A DNA stretch of 64,000 nucleotides from Phycobacter azelaicus (GTDB lineage: Bacteria > Pseudomonadota > Alphaproteobacteria > Rhodobacterales > Rhodobacteraceae). The notes beneath the pieces were generated by a model. The model ran no database searches. It saw only the letters and a list, made by a program, of their open reading frames with translations, and was not told the DNA's origin. The stretch spans positions 3,194,001-3,258,000 of the forward strand of contig NZ_WKFH01000003.1 of assembly GCF_014884385.1 (NCBI RefSeq). Direction: 5' to 3'. Below are positions 36,169 through 45,373 of the stretch, piece after piece. Position numbers and translations under genes: made by a program. Numbering within the stretch: the stretch's first letter is position 1; each line of letters begins with the position of its first letter.

Positions 36169-37025
36169 TCATCGTCCGTTTGGATGGCGGCCTTGGAAAC
36201 CAAATGTTCCAATATGCCGCCGGCAAGGCTCTCGCCAAGCACAATGGTGTTGATCTTGGACTGGACCTGAGAGTCTATGATGGCCCTTCACAGTTCGACT
36301 ACGGGCTGCATCATTTTAATATTTCGGGGAAAATCCTCACGGGATCAGAGCTGCCCCCACTCAGAAAGGAAAACAAGCTGCGCTACCTTGCGTGGCGGGC
36401 GGGTCTTTCTGGTCCCCGGTTTATTGAACAGCACGGTGATGCCTTTGATCCCGGTTTCTTTGGCTACGGCGCATCCAGCTATCTGAAAGGCTACTGGCAA
36501 AGCGAGCGTTTCTTTGCCTCCTGCGCCGATACCATTCACCACGAATTCTCGATCACCACGCCCCAAACGGATGAAAACCGTGCCCTGGCTGACAGTATCC
36601 AATCGAAAAATGCTGTCTCACTCCACGTGCGGCGCGGTGATTACGTGAGCGATCCTTTGGCCAATGCAACCCATGGCCTTTGCACCATGGCCTACTACGA
36701 AAAGGCTCTAGCCCATGTGGCCAGCGTCACGCAGGATGACATCGAAGTGTTCGTTTTCTCCGACGATCCGGAATGGGCGCATCAGAACATGCAGCTGGAC
36801 TACAAGAAAACCGTCGTGGATCTCAATGACAGCGACCACCAGTACGAGGACCTGCGCCTGATGTCCTTGTGCCGACACAACATCATCGCCAATTCATCCT
36901 TTTCCTGGTGGGGCGCGTGGCTCAATCGCAATGCTGAAAAAACCGTCGTGGCGCCCTCTACATGGTTCCGGCAGGCGGAAAAGAAGAACCCTGATATATG
37001 CCCGGTGGACTGGGTCCGCATCTAG
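36165..37025 (+). CDS. alpha-1,2-fucosyltransferase (GT11)
   Basis: A 286-residue GT11 enzyme with the complete signature set: RLDGGLGNQMFQYAAGKALA at the N-terminus, VSLHVRRGDYVSDP (the GDP-fucose-binding HxRRGDY) and IIANSSFSWWGAWLN near the C-terminus. It should add fucose in alpha-1,2 linkage to a surface glycan. GDP-fucose synthesis genes are not in the window. Base composition appears lower in GC than the metabolic neighbours, in line with a transferred cassette. It is followed by a terminator. Confidence 0.93.
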   Translation: MIIVRLDGGLGNQMFQYAAGKALAKHNGVDLGLDLRVYDGPSQFDYGLHHFNISGKILTGSELPPLRKENKLRYLAWRAGLSGPRFIEQHGDAFDPGFFGYGASSYLKGYWQSERFFASCADTIHHEFSITTPQTDENRALADSIQSKNAVSLHVRRGDYVSDPLANATHGLCTMAYYEKALAHVASVTQDDIEVFVFSDDPEWAHQNMQLDYKKTVVDLNDSDHQYEDLRLMSLCRHNIIANSSFSWWGAWLNRNAEKTVVAPSTWFRQAEKKNPDICPVDWVRI

Positions 37026-37062
37026 TAGGCCCACGCATTCCGCTCATCCTGAAATAAAGAGA

Positions 37063-37086
37063 CCCCCTCCGTCGAAACGAAGGGGG
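37063..37086. terminator. terminator-like hairpin after the glycan cassette
   Basis: CCCCCTCCGT-CGAA-ACGAAGGGGG (37063-37086), a 10-bp stem with one mismatch and a stable tetraloop, between convergent genes. The tail (CTAGTTTC) is only weakly T-rich. Confidence 0.6.
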
Positions 37087-37183
37087 CTAGTTTCGCCAAT
37101 CAGGCTCTTTGCTGCACCGCCCGAGGTTTTTCGCCTGGGCCTTCTTGGCGTTCAGGGCGAGCGCACTCGCCCCTGATCCAGTC

Positions 37184-40100
37184 TTAGCTGCACCCGGAGG
37201 TGGCACCGCAGGTGTTGCACTTCATACATGTGCCATTGCGCACCAGCGTGTAGTTGCCGCATTCGCCGCAGGCTTCACCCTCGTAACCCTGCATCTTGGC
37301 TTTGGTCCGCGCATCCATGCCCGTGACCGTCACCGAGGTGGTTTCCGTAACCGAAGCGGACTCGGTCACCTCAGGCACCAGCGTTTGCAGAGCGGAGACC
37401 GGGTCGGCCCCATCGAGCGGCGTGATCCCGTCCAGTGCTGTCTGGCCACCATTGAAGACCACCAACTCTTGCGGCAGGCGCTTGCGAAGGTACCCTGTCG
37501 AGGAGATTTGTTTAAGAACCTCCAGCGAACGGGTTGCTGCCGTTTCGCTCAGCTCAGTGACGTTAGACACGCCCTCTTCCTCGCCACGGCCAATGTCGTC
37601 AAAGGCCGGGCCTTCGGGCTTCACATGGGCCAGATCGGTGCGATCCAGGTAGCTGACCGCCAGTTCACGGAACACATAGTCCAGGATCGAGGTCGCGTTC
37701 TTGATGCTGTCGTTGCCCTGAACCATGCCGGCCGGTTCGAACTTGGTGAAGGTGAAGGCATCGACGAACTCTTCCAGCGGCACGCCGTATTGCAGACCAA
37801 CCGAGACAGCGATGGCAAAGTTATTCATCATCGCCCGGAAGCCCGCGCCTTCCTTATGCATGTCGATGAAGATCTCACCGAGGTTGCCGTCTTCATATTC
37901 GCCGGTGCGCAGATAGACCTTGTGCCCACCCACGACTGCCTTTTGGGTATAACCCTTGCGGCGATGGGGCATCTTGGTGCGGTGGGATTTCACCACTTCC
38001 TTGATCACAACCTTCTCGACGATCTTCTCGGCCAGTGTGACAGCCTTCTCCTGCTGGCTTCCGGTTTCCAGGATCTCTGCCGCCTCGTCGTCACCCTCGA
38101 CCAGGGCCGCCGCCAGCGGCTGGCTCAGTTTGGAGCCGTCACGGTAGAGCGCGTTCGCTTTGACGCCCAGCGACCAGGACAGCTCATAGGCCTTCTGGCA
38201 ATCTTCGATGGTGGCATCGTTGGGCATGTTGATCGTCTTGGAGATCGCGCCCGAGATAAAGCTCTGTGCTGCGGCCATCATGCGGATGTGGCTGTCAACG
38301 CTCAGATAACGCTTCCCTTTCTTGCCGCAGGGGTTTGCGCAATCAAAGATATGATAGTGCTCTTCCTTGAGATGCGGCGCCCCTTCGAGGGTCATGGTGC
38401 CACAGACATGATCGTTGGCAGCCTCGATGTCGGCCTTGGCAAAGCCGAGGTGGCGCAAAAGGTCGAAGGTCGGATCATTGAGCTTGGCCGCCGGGATACC
38501 CAGAACGCCGGTGCAGAACTCTTCGCCCAGCGTCCACTGGTTGAAGACAAAGCGTACGTCAAAGGCCGATTCCAGAGCTGCGTCCACCTTCGCCAGTTCA
38601 TTCGGGCCAAAGCCGTGACCGGTCAGCGAGGTATGGTTGATCCCCGGCGCATTGCCGATGGTACCGTGGCCGACAGCGTAGGAAACGATCTCCTCGATCT
38701 GGGCAGAGGTATAGCCAAGCCCTTCCAAAGCGGCAGGAACCGAGCGGTTGATGATCTTGAAATAGCCGCCACCGGCCAATTTTTTGAACTTCACCAGAGC
38801 AAAGTCAGGCTCGATCCCGGTGGTGTCGCAATCCATCACAAGGCCGATGGTGCCGGTCGGCGCGATCACTGTTGCCTGCGCATTGCGGTAGCCGTATTTC
38901 TCACCCAGTTCCAGCGCTTCATCCCAAGCGCCTGCGGCCAGATCGGTCAGCCGCGCATCCGGGCAGTTCTTGAGATCCAGCGGAACCGGCGGCACCGCCA
39001 GGCCTTCATAGCCGTCGGCCTTGCCGTGAGCCGCCGTGCGGTGGTTGCGCATCACCCGCAGCATGTGCTCGCGGTTCTTGTCAAAGCCGGGGAACGGGCC
39101 CAGCTCAGATGCGATCTCGGCAGAGGTGGCGTAGGCCACACCAGTCATGATTGCAGTGAGCGAGCCGCAGAGCGCGCGTCCCTCGTCGCTGTCATAGCCA
39201 TAGCCCATGTTCATCAAGAGACCGCCGATATTGGCGTAACCCAGACCCAGCGTGCGGAAGTCATAGGACCGCTGCGCGATCTCCTTGGACGGAAACTGCG
39301 CCATCATCACGCTGACTTCGAGCGTCAGGGTCCACAGGCGGCATGCATGCATGTAGTCCTCGGCCTGGAACTCTCCGTCCTTGAGGAAGGTCAGAAGGTT
39401 CAGCGAGGCCAGGTTACAGGCGGTATCGTCCAGGAACATGTATTCCGAACAGGGGTTTGATCCGCGAATCTCACCGTCTTCTGGGCAGGTGTGCCAGTCG
39501 TTCACGGTGTCGTGGAACTGGATGCCCGGATCAGCGCAGGCCCAGGCGGCATGGCCGACCTTTTCCCACAGATCGCGCGCCTTGACTGTCTTTGCGACAC
39601 GGCCATCGGTGCGGTTGATCAGCTCCCAGTCGGCATCTTTCTCCACCGCGTGCAAAAAGGCATTGGTGACTCGGATCGAATTGTTGGAGTTCTGCCCCGA
39701 CACCGAAGAATAGGCTTCGCTGTCCCAATCGGTGTCATAGGTCGGGAATTCAATCGAGGTATGACCCTGTTTTGCGTAATCTAGGACCCGCTTGATGTAG
39801 GTCTCCGGGATCGCGACTTTCTTTGCCTCCCGGATGGCCTTCTTCAGGCCGTCATTTTTGCTCGGTTCGTAAGCATCGGCTTCAAGACCGTCCCACTCGC
39901 GGATTGCTGCAAAGATACCGTTCAGCATCTTTTCGTGCATCTTGGATCCGGCAACGATAGAGGCGACTTTCTGCTCTTCGATCACCTTCCACTGGATGAA
40001 GTCTTCGATGTCCGGGTGATCCGCATCGACGATCACCATCTTGGCCGCGCGCCGGGTGGTGCCGCCGGATTTGATCGCGCCGGCTGCGCGGTCTCCGATT

Positions 40101-40855
40101 TTGAGGAAGCCCATCAGACCGGACGACTTGCCCCCACCGGAAAGAGGCTCGCCCTCGCCGCGCAGGTGGCTAAAGTTGGTGCCAGTGCCGGAGCCGTACT
40201 TGAACAGGCGTGCCTCGCGCACCCAAAGATCCATGATGCCGCCATCGTTCACCAGATCGTCCGAAACGGACTGGATGAAGCAGGCATGCGGCTGGGGATG
40301 CTCATAGGCGCTGTCGGATTTGGTCAGCTTACCGGTCTTGTAATCGACATAGTGGTGGCCCTGCGCGGGACCATCGATTCCATAAGCCCAGTGCAGACCC
40401 GTGTTGAACCACTGCGGCGAGTTCGGCGCCGCGCGCTGGGTCGCCAGCATGTAGCGCATCTCGTCGAAATAAGCGCGTGCATCTTCCTCGGTCGAGAAAT
40501 AGCCACCCTTCCAGCCCCAGTAGGTCCAGCCACCAGCAAGACGGTCAAAAACTTGTTTAGACGAGGTTTCTCCGCCGAACTCAACGTCATCCCCATCGGG
40601 AACAGAGCGCCACAGGAACTCCGGCACGCCCTTCTCGCGTACCTTTTTCAAACGGGACGGCACGCCAGCCTTGCGGAAGTATTTCTGCGCGATGACGTCG
40701 CTTGCAACTTGGCTCCATCCCGCCGGAACTTCGATGTTCTCAAGCCGGAATACGATGGTGCCATCAGGATTGCGAATCTCGGAGGTGGCCGAGATGAAAT
40801 CCAGCTCCGCGTAGGCGTCCTGTCCTGACTTGGTAAACTTGCGTTCGATCTTCAT
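37184..40855 (-). CDS. nrdJ: adenosylcobalamin-dependent (class II) ribonucleotide reductase
   Basis: Makes deoxyribonucleotides independently of oxygen, using coenzyme B12. The roughly 1223-residue protein has the NrdJ features [51 protein letters not shown] and a C-terminal zinc-ribbon-like tail ([20 protein letters not shown]). The start is ATG 40855 ([11 protein letters not shown]) with AAAGGGGCAGAGC upstream. The frame stays open to 41080, but that part is non-coding leader. Possible NrdR boxes lie 150-200 bp upstream. I did not recognise a cobalamin riboswitch. Confidence 0.96.
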   Translation of the reverse strand: MKIERKFTKSGQDAYAELDFISATSEIRNPDGTIVFRLENIEVPAGWSQVASDVIAQKYFRKAGVPSRLKKVREKGVPEFLWRSVPDGDDVEFGGETSSKQVFDRLAGGWTYWGWKGGYFSTEEDARAYFDEMRYMLATQRAAPNSPQWFNTGLHWAYGIDGPAQGHHYVDYKTGKLTKSDSAYEHPQPHACFIQSVSDDLVNDGGIMDLWVREARLFKYGSGTGTNFSHLRGEGEPLSGGGKSSGLMGFLKIGDRAAGAIKSGGTTRRAAKMVIVDADHPDIEDFIQWKVIEEQKVASIVAGSKMHEKMLNGIFAAIREWDGLEADAYEPSKNDGLKKAIREAKKVAIPETYIKRVLDYAKQGHTSIEFPTYDTDWDSEAYSSVSGQNSNNSIRVTNAFLHAVEKDADWELINRTDGRVAKTVKARDLWEKVGHAAWACADPGIQFHDTVNDWHTCPEDGEIRGSNPCSEYMFLDDTACNLASLNLLTFLKDGEFQAEDYMHACRLWTLTLEVSVMMAQFPSKEIAQRSYDFRTLGLGYANIGGLLMNMGYGYDSDEGRALCGSLTAIMTGVAYATSAEIASELGPFPGFDKNREHMLRVMRNHRTAAHGKADGYEGLAVPPVPLDLKNCPDARLTDLAAGAWDEALELGEKYGYRNAQATVIAPTGTIGLVMDCDTTGIEPDFALVKFKKLAGGGYFKIINRSVPAALEGLGYTSAQIEEIVSYAVGHGTIGNAPGINHTSLTGHGFGPNELAKVDAALESAFDVRFVFNQWTLGEEFCTGVLGIPAAKLNDPTFDLLRHLGFAKADIEAANDHVCGTMTLEGAPHLKEEHYHIFDCANPCGKKGKRYLSVDSHIRMMAAAQSFISGAISKTINMPNDATIEDCQKAYELSWSLGVKANALYRDGSKLSQPLAAALVEGDDEAAEILETGSQQEKAVTLAEKIVEKVVIKEVVKSHRTKMPHRRKGYTQKAVVGGHKVYLRTGEYEDGNLGEIFIDMHKEGAGFRAMMNNFAIAVSVGLQYGVPLEEFVDAFTFTKFEPAGMVQGNDSIKNATSILDYVFRELAVSYLDRTDLAHVKPEGPAFDDIGRGEEEGVSNVTELSETAATRSLEVLKQISSTGYLRKRLPQELVVFNGGQTALDGITPLDGADPVSALQTLVPEVTESASVTETTSVTVTGMDARTKAKMQGYEGEACGECGNYTLVRNGTCMKCNTCGATSGCS

Positions 40856-41000
40856 GCTCTGCCCCTTTGCATATGCTCTGTCCCGTCTTTTTGTTGGCAC
40901 ACCACACGGTGCGCCGATGCCACGACCAAACACAAAACAGCAGCCAGTGCATGCCTGCGAAAAAGCATGCCGAGAGGCCCCACACCTGCCCCGAACTACG

Positions 41001-41059
41001 GAAACTTTACTAGTGTTTAGTCTTGTTTCGACACCCCAGAACCCTACCAGATCTAGTGG
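41001..41059 (-). promoter_or_regulatory. candidate tandem NrdR boxes
   Basis: Two partial matches to the NrdR consensus (ACACwATATwTAGTGT): GAAACTTTACTAGTGT (41001-41016) and CTACCAGATCTAGTGG (41044-41059). The right half-site is good in both and the left halves are degenerate. Centres are 43 bp apart, about four helical turns. NrdR represses RNR genes in most bacteria, so the position before nrdJ is meaningful, but the matches are imperfect. Confidence 0.38.
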
Positions 41060-41471
41060 CGCCGCAACTGGCCCCCACAATCTGGCGTATTCGCGACCAA
41101 GGGGTCAACGCAAAATTTACTAATCGGATACCATTTTTTTGGTTGACCGGGAGGAAGTGAAACATAAGGCGAAAGCCACTCCGATTCATCCACATCCCGA
41201 AACCATCAGCGACCGGCCTCAGCCGGAAGTCGTCTCGTAAGGATTTTCTTTCGAAACCTAAAAGGTTTGCTGCGCGAACCTCATACCCTAACCCTCTACC
41301 GCTTACTTCACTGCCTCGCGAATGCCCCCCCTGGCTCGACCATGGCCTTGGCAGGTAGAACAAACAGCATTGGCAAGCAGGCGTTGCACAATGCGCACAT
41401 AATTGAGGCATCCCCTCACGCCCCACGCTACGCCAAGACGACGGCAGTTGGCGCCGTTTCGCGTCACATGG

Positions 41472-41486
41472 TTAACACTAGGTTAA
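41472..41486. promoter_or_regulatory. CtrA-type binding site
   Basis: TTAACACTAGGTTAA matches the alphaproteobacterial CtrA consensus TTAA-N7-TTAA exactly. It also forms a tandem of GGTTAACAC at 11-bp spacing. No gene starts close by. The nearest downstream gene on the minus strand is nrdJ, about 620 bp away. Confidence 0.5.
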
Positions 41487-41712
41487 CACAAGATCTGGTG
41501 GCTACCAACCACCGAACACCTAGCGGCGCGTGATTCTCCCGATAAATCCATAACCGGTTTGCGAGAACGGCTCGAATGCCATGGCCCGCCTGCAGGATTG
41601 AGGCGTCCGATAAGTACAAACGCAAAGGCATCCATCGACCAACGGACACCCAGGTTTCACCGCGCCAAATGGTGCTGGTCATCCGGCCAGCTAGATAACT
41701 TTTGAAAGAAGA

Positions 41713-41789
41713 TGGTCGGGGCGGCGAGATTCGAACTCACGACCCCCTGTACCCAAAACAGGTGCGCTACCAGACTGCGCCACGCCCCG
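41713..41789 (-). tRNA. tRNA-Pro (TGG)
   Basis: 77 nt on the minus strand. The acceptor is CGGGGCG/CGCCCCG with encoded ACCA, the D-arm is GGCGCAGTCTGGTAGCGC, the anticodon loop is TTTGGGT (TGG) and the T-arm is GTGAGTTCGAATCTCGC. It lies 43 bp downstream of the DUF192 gene on the same strand. Confidence 0.97.
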
Positions 41790-41832
41790 GACCGTGCGCT
41801 TTCCTAGCGGTCTCCTTCGGGTTTGAAAAGCC

Positions 41833-42339
41833 CTAACAGGGCCAAACTGGCTGATTGGATGAAAAAATTTCGTGGCGCAGTTGGGTCCCCGCCGAGATAC
41901 CGTAGTCACGAGCCAGCCCCGCGTTGATTTCCAGCACGGCAAACACACGATCTCCGCCTGGAATCGGCGTCAGGTCCAACGGTTTGGCGTCCGAATGCAC
42001 TGACGTCACCATCCCAGTCTCGTCGGTAAAGATGATGTCCAGAGGGATGTATGTATTCTTCATCCAGAACGCAGCCGTGGTCGGGCGATCATAAACAAAG
42101 AGCATACCAGCGCTCCGCGGCATGCTCTCCCGGAACATCAATCCCAGCGCACGCTCCTGTTCCGTATCAGCAAGTTCCACAGAAAACGAAGCAACGCCCC
42201 AGTCACCGCGCAGATCCACGCGATCAATGCGGCATGTCGAGGCGGTATCGGCCTTAAGACCGGACGCTGACGCCACGACCGTTACAACAGACAGCATGAA
42301 GGCCGGGCCATACGTTGCCCGCTCTGGCCACATACCCAT
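41833..42339 (-). CDS. DUF192 family protein
   Basis: A 168-residue secreted or periplasmic protein: N-terminal signal-like helix (FMLSVVTVVASASGLKA), then the DUF192 core (ADTEQERALGLMFRESMP, GMLFVYDRPTTAAFWMKNTY, IPLDIIFTDETGMV, VFAVLEINAGLA). Structures in this family are small beta proteins of unknown function. It follows the double cold-shock gene by three bases and is very probably in its operon. Confidence 0.88.
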   Translation of the reverse strand: MGMWPERATYGPAFMLSVVTVVASASGLKADTASTCRIDRVDLRGDWGVASFSVELADTEQERALGLMFRESMPRSAGMLFVYDRPTTAAFWMKNTYIPLDIIFTDETGMVTSVHSDAKPLDLTPIPGGDRVFAVLEINAGLARDYGISAGTQLRHEIFSSNQPVWPC

Positions 42340-42342
42340 GTC

Positions 42343-42882
42343 TCAGTCGCCCTCTGCGCCAGTCACTGCTGCTTCCCAAGCCAGGACTTGAACGGCCATA
42401 GCCCCGCGCTTTCCGTCGATGACACGCAACGCGAGAGCTTCTCCCGGCTGCAGATCTGCAAGGCCGGATTGACGAAGGACTTCAACGTGCAGAAAAACAT
42501 CGTGCCCATGACCGAAAAGATTGGCGAAGCCGAATCCCTTTCCCTTGTCGAACCATTTCACACGCGCTGGCAGCAACGGACAGGCCTCGAGGTCATGAGG
42601 TTCCAAATGCATGAAATCGCTCAAAACAGGCCCGTCATCACGTGCGGGCGGAGTAATCGATAGGATCTCGACAGCTTGAACGCCACGTTCGGTCGAATGG
42701 GTCAACACCGTCACCTCGGCCCCGTCAGTGACGGAGCTTTGGCCGAAGTTTCTCAGAACATTGACGTGCAACAGAATATCCGGCCCGCCCGCGTCAGACA
42801 CGATGAAGCCATACCCCTTTGCCGGGTCGAACCATTTCACCGTACCCTGGATTTGTCGCAAGCTGCTTTGATCGTCCGCCAC
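42343..42882 (-). CDS. double cold-shock-domain protein
   Basis: A 179-residue protein with two complete cold-shock domains: QGTVKWFDPAKGYGFIVSD (RNP1-like) with DILLHVNVL at about 11-75, and ARVKWFDKGKGFGFANLFG with HDVFLHVEVL at about 106-170. Two-domain forms are typical of alphaproteobacteria, such as Caulobacter CspC and CspD, and act as RNA chaperones in stationary phase or cold. The start appears to be GTG 42882. Upstream lies a 119-bp region with the pdxH terminator, so the cold-shock gene has its own promoter. Confidence 0.93.
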   Translation of the reverse strand: MADDQSSLRQIQGTVKWFDPAKGYGFIVSDAGGPDILLHVNVLRNFGQSSVTDGAEVTVLTHSTERGVQAVEILSITPPARDDGPVLSDFMHLEPHDLEACPLLPARVKWFDKGKGFGFANLFGHGHDVFLHVEVLRQSGLADLQPGEALALRVIDGKRGAMAVQVLAWEAAVTGAEGD

Positions 42883-42954
42883 TTATTCTGGTCCGTTTTG
42901 TCTTATTTGTTTTCCCGGTGCTTGATGCGCGATTTCACTATATGAGTTCAAGTT

Positions 42955-42998
42955 AAAAAAATTCCCCGTTGTCGAGAATTGAACATTTTCGGGGGAAT
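42955..42998 (-). terminator. terminator of pdxH
   Basis: Read on the minus strand, AATTCCCCCG pairs with CGGGGAATT around a loop of about 20 nt and is followed by T7. The loop is long, but the tail is convincing. Confidence 0.65.
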
Positions 42999-43001
42999 TA
43001 T

Positions 43002-43607
43002 TTAAGGGTTGAGGCGCTGGACGCTCCAATTTTCGCCTGCATTTTCGCGCCGCCAGACAAATCGGTCATGCAGGCGAAAAGCGCCGTCGGCCCAGAACTC
43101 GATTTCGATCGGGACAATCCGAAAACCGCCCCAAAACGGTGGCCGCTCCGGATCTGGCCCTTTCATGGCAGTTACTTTGGCAACTTCTGCCATCAAGGCT
43201 GCCCGACTGGCCAGAGGTTGCGATTGTTTCGACGCCCATGCACCCAGTCGACTCTTTAGGGAACGTGATTTGTAATATTCGTCCGCCTGAGGGCCCTCTT
43301 CCCGACTGACAAAACCGCGCACGCGAATCTGACGGCGCAGACTTTTCCAGTGCATCACAAATGCGGCCTTTCCAGCCTGCTCCAGCTCCTTGCCTTTTGC
43401 ACTTTCGTAATTGGTAAAGAACACAAAAGCGTCTTCTTCAATTTCCTTGAGCAGAACCATGCGAGCATTCGGCATTCCATGCGCATCTACCGTAGACAGA
43501 GCGATAGCATTGGGATCATTCAGCTCTGCTTCTTCGGCTTCGGCAAGCCAGGACTGAGCGATCTCGAACGGGTTGTCACCGCCAAAAATTCCCGAGCGTT
43601 CGGACAT
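43002..43607 (-). CDS. pdxH: pyridoxamine 5'-phosphate oxidase
   Basis: FMN enzyme making pyridoxal phosphate. The trimmed protein of 201 residues has [48 protein letters not shown] and the C-terminal signature [20 protein letters not shown] with RLNP at the end. ATG 43607 ([10 protein letters not shown]) follows GAGGTTCCT. The frame is open to 43661 but without a ribosome site. It is divergent from fabI. Confidence 0.96.
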   Translation of the reverse strand: MSERSGIFGGDNPFEIAQSWLAEAEEAELNDPNAIALSTVDAHGMPNARMVLLKEIEEDAFVFFTNYESAKGKELEQAGKAAFVMHWKSLRRQIRVRGFVSREEGPQADEYYKSRSLKSRLGAWASKQSQPLASRAALMAEVAKVTAMKGPDPERPPFWGGFRIVPIEIEFWADGAFRLHDRFVWRRENAGENWSVQRLNP

Positions 43608-43829
43608 AGGAACCTCACTTCGTTTTGCGGGCACACTATGCATCTGCCGACCGGCATACAAGACAGGTTAGCACCGGTCGTCGCACCGATGGGTAAACAG
43701 ATGCATCTGACATCCAGACAACGGATCAACGGGCTGATGGTTCTCTGCGCACAGGTCATAGACTCTTGATGCAAAGCCAAGGTCATATTAAACGACCATG
43801 AGTTTACTTATCACAGGCGGAGAACCTGC

Positions 43830-44633
43830 ATGCCCAGCCAACTGCTGTCCGGCAAACGCGGCCTCATCATGGGGCTGGCAAATGACAAATCCATTGCATG
43901 GGGAATCGCCAAGGCCTGCGCGGATGCAGGGGCAGAGCTTGCCTTTTCCTATCAGGGAGAGGCCTTGAAAAAACGAGTCGATCCATTGGCGTCGCAATTG
44001 GGGAGCGACATCGTGCTGCCCTGCGATGTGGGCGATGAAGCCTCGGTCGATGCCCTGTTTGCCGCATTGGAAGAAAAATGGGGCAAACTCGACTTCATCG
44101 TGCATGCCATCGGGTTCTCCGACAAGAACGAGCTGCGCGGGCGGTACGTTGACACCAGCCGCGACAATTTCCAGATGACAATGGACATTTCGGTCTATTC
44201 CTTCACCGCTGTGGCGCGCCGCGCCGAGAAGCTCATGACCGATGGTGGATCGATGCTCACCCTAACCTATTACGGTGCTGAGCAGGTCATGCCACACTAT
44301 AACGTTATGGGCGTTGCCAAAGCGGCATTGGAGGCCTCTGTCAAATACCTTGCAGAGGACCTGGGCAAGGACGGGATCCGGGTCAATGCCATCTCAGCCG
44401 GCCCGATCAAGACGCTGGCCGCCAGCGGTATCGGCGACTTCCGCTACATCATGAAATGGAACGAATACAACTCGCCCCTGCGCCGGAACGTGACCATCGA
44501 TGACGTCGGCAAATCTGCGCTCTACCTGCTGTCGGATCTGAGCTCTGGTGTGACCGGCGAGAATCTGCATGTGGATGCAGGCTATCACGTGGTGGGTATG
44601 AAAGCCGTCGACGCCCCCGACATAACAAAGTAA
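43830..44633 (+). CDS. fabI: enoyl-[acyl-carrier-protein] reductase
   Basis: Last reduction of the fatty-acid elongation cycle. The 267-residue SDR-type enzyme has GKRGLIMGLANDKSIAWGIA, and the Y-x6-K pair is in HYNVMGVAKAALEASVKYL (Tyr157, Lys164). SAGPIKTLAASGI and VTGENLHVDAGYHVVGM complete the family pattern. GGCGGAG precedes the ATG. It is the FabI rather than the FabV or FabK type. Confidence 0.97.
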   Translation: MPSQLLSGKRGLIMGLANDKSIAWGIAKACADAGAELAFSYQGEALKKRVDPLASQLGSDIVLPCDVGDEASVDALFAALEEKWGKLDFIVHAIGFSDKNELRGRYVDTSRDNFQMTMDISVYSFTAVARRAEKLMTDGGSMLTLTYYGAEQVMPHYNVMGVAKAALEASVKYLAEDLGKDGIRVNAISAGPIKTLAASGIGDFRYIMKWNEYNSPLRRNVTIDDVGKSALYLLSDLSSGVTGENLHVDAGYHVVGMKAVDAPDITK

Positions 44634-44641
44634 CCGCCGGA

Positions 44642-44684
44642 AGTGCGGGGCCACCTCCCACCAAAGGGGGGAGTGCCCCATCAC
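44642..44684. repeat. imperfect palindrome after fabI
   Basis: GGGGCCACCTCCC pairs with GGGGGGAGTGCCCC with two bulged bases. There is no T-run. It is similar in style to the palindromes at 6413-6430 and 13647-13782 (GGGAG next to TGC and CCC). Confidence 0.4.
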
Positions 44685-44717
44685 ATCTGAGGCCATTTCC
44701 TTCGGAGCAAGACGCAA

Positions 44718-45221
44718 ATGACAGATCGCCTTCCGCACGAAAAAGGGTTCCACATCAGCTGGGATCAAATCCATAGGGACAGCCGCGCCTTGGCCTGGCG
44801 CCTTGACGGACAGGGGCCGGACAATGGCGCCTGGAAAGCGGTGGTCGCCATCACACGTGGTGGCATGGCACCCGCCATGATCGTCAGCCGTGAGCTCGAC
44901 ATTCGGACGGTCGATACAATCTCGGTCAAATCCTACCACCACCAATCCCAAGGCGAGGCCGAAGTCATCAAGTCACCCGACCAGGCACTTATGGGCGATG
45001 GTGAAGGCATTCTGATCGTCGACGACCTGGTCGATAGCGGCAAGACTTTGGAACTGGTCCGCCAGATGTACCCAAAGGCGCATTTCGCGACTGTCTATGC
45101 CAAACCCAAGGGACGACCGATGGTGGACACTTTTATCACCGAAGTCAGCCAGGATACATGGATCTTTTTCCCCTGGGATATGGCCCTGCAATACGTGGAA
45201 CCCTATCGCGGCACCGACTGA
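44718..45221 (+). CDS. gpt: xanthine(-guanine) phosphoribosyltransferase
   Basis: Purine salvage enzyme of 167 residues. The PRPP-binding motif is [18 protein letters not shown], preceded by [18 protein letters not shown]. The tail [19 protein letters not shown] matches Gpt of enterobacteria. It is followed by a clear terminator. Confidence 0.94.
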   Translation: MTDRLPHEKGFHISWDQIHRDSRALAWRLDGQGPDNGAWKAVVAITRGGMAPAMIVSRELDIRTVDTISVKSYHHQSQGEAEVIKSPDQALMGDGEGILIVDDLVDSGKTLELVRQMYPKAHFATVYAKPKGRPMVDTFITEVSQDTWIFFPWDMALQYVEPYRGTD

Positions 45222-45259
45222 CAGCGAGCTTGCCTGCTATCTCAGCCGGGAATGTTTTG

Positions 45260-45287
45260 AGCGCGCCCCAGTGGCGCGCTTTTTCTT
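45260..45287 (+). terminator. Rho-independent terminator of gpt
   Basis: AGCGCGCC-CCAGT-GGCGCGCT (45260-45280) followed by TTTTCTT. Confidence 0.9.
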
Positions 45288-45373
45288 GAGCGTCGAGCTT
45301 GCCCGTGTCACACAGTGCGGCGCAGGCCTTGCCATGCGCCACCAAGATCTCCCTTGTTGATGGAAAGTAACCC

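Larger units (their letters stand above)
40856..41712. other. long gene-poor region upstream of nrdJ
   Basis: About 860 bp between nrdJ and tRNA-Pro with no ORF that looks coding. The nearest candidates are short, Cys/Pro/Arg-rich and lack family features. It contains NrdR-like boxes (41001-41059) and a CtrA-type site (41472-41486). A CGAC-rich hairpin (about 41208-41230) is also visible. Its length and regulatory sites suggest complex control of nrdJ or an unrecognised transcript. Confidence 0.5.

Noticed and set aside
37109..39460. 783-codon plus-strand ORF opposite nrdJ
   Set aside because: Antisense shadow of a highly conserved gene with no recognisable domains.
40856..41080. 75-residue N-terminal extension of NrdJ
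   Set aside because: No family similarity and no ribosome site. The extension overlaps the candidate NrdR boxes and a better start exists at 40855.
40856..41200. Cobalamin riboswitch for nrdJ
   Set aside because: I could not find the conserved B12-box or the expected multi-helix layout.
41010..41426. 138-codon minus-strand ORF in the nrdJ upstream region
   Set aside because: It overlaps the regulatory boxes, has low-complexity composition and no ribosome site or family features.
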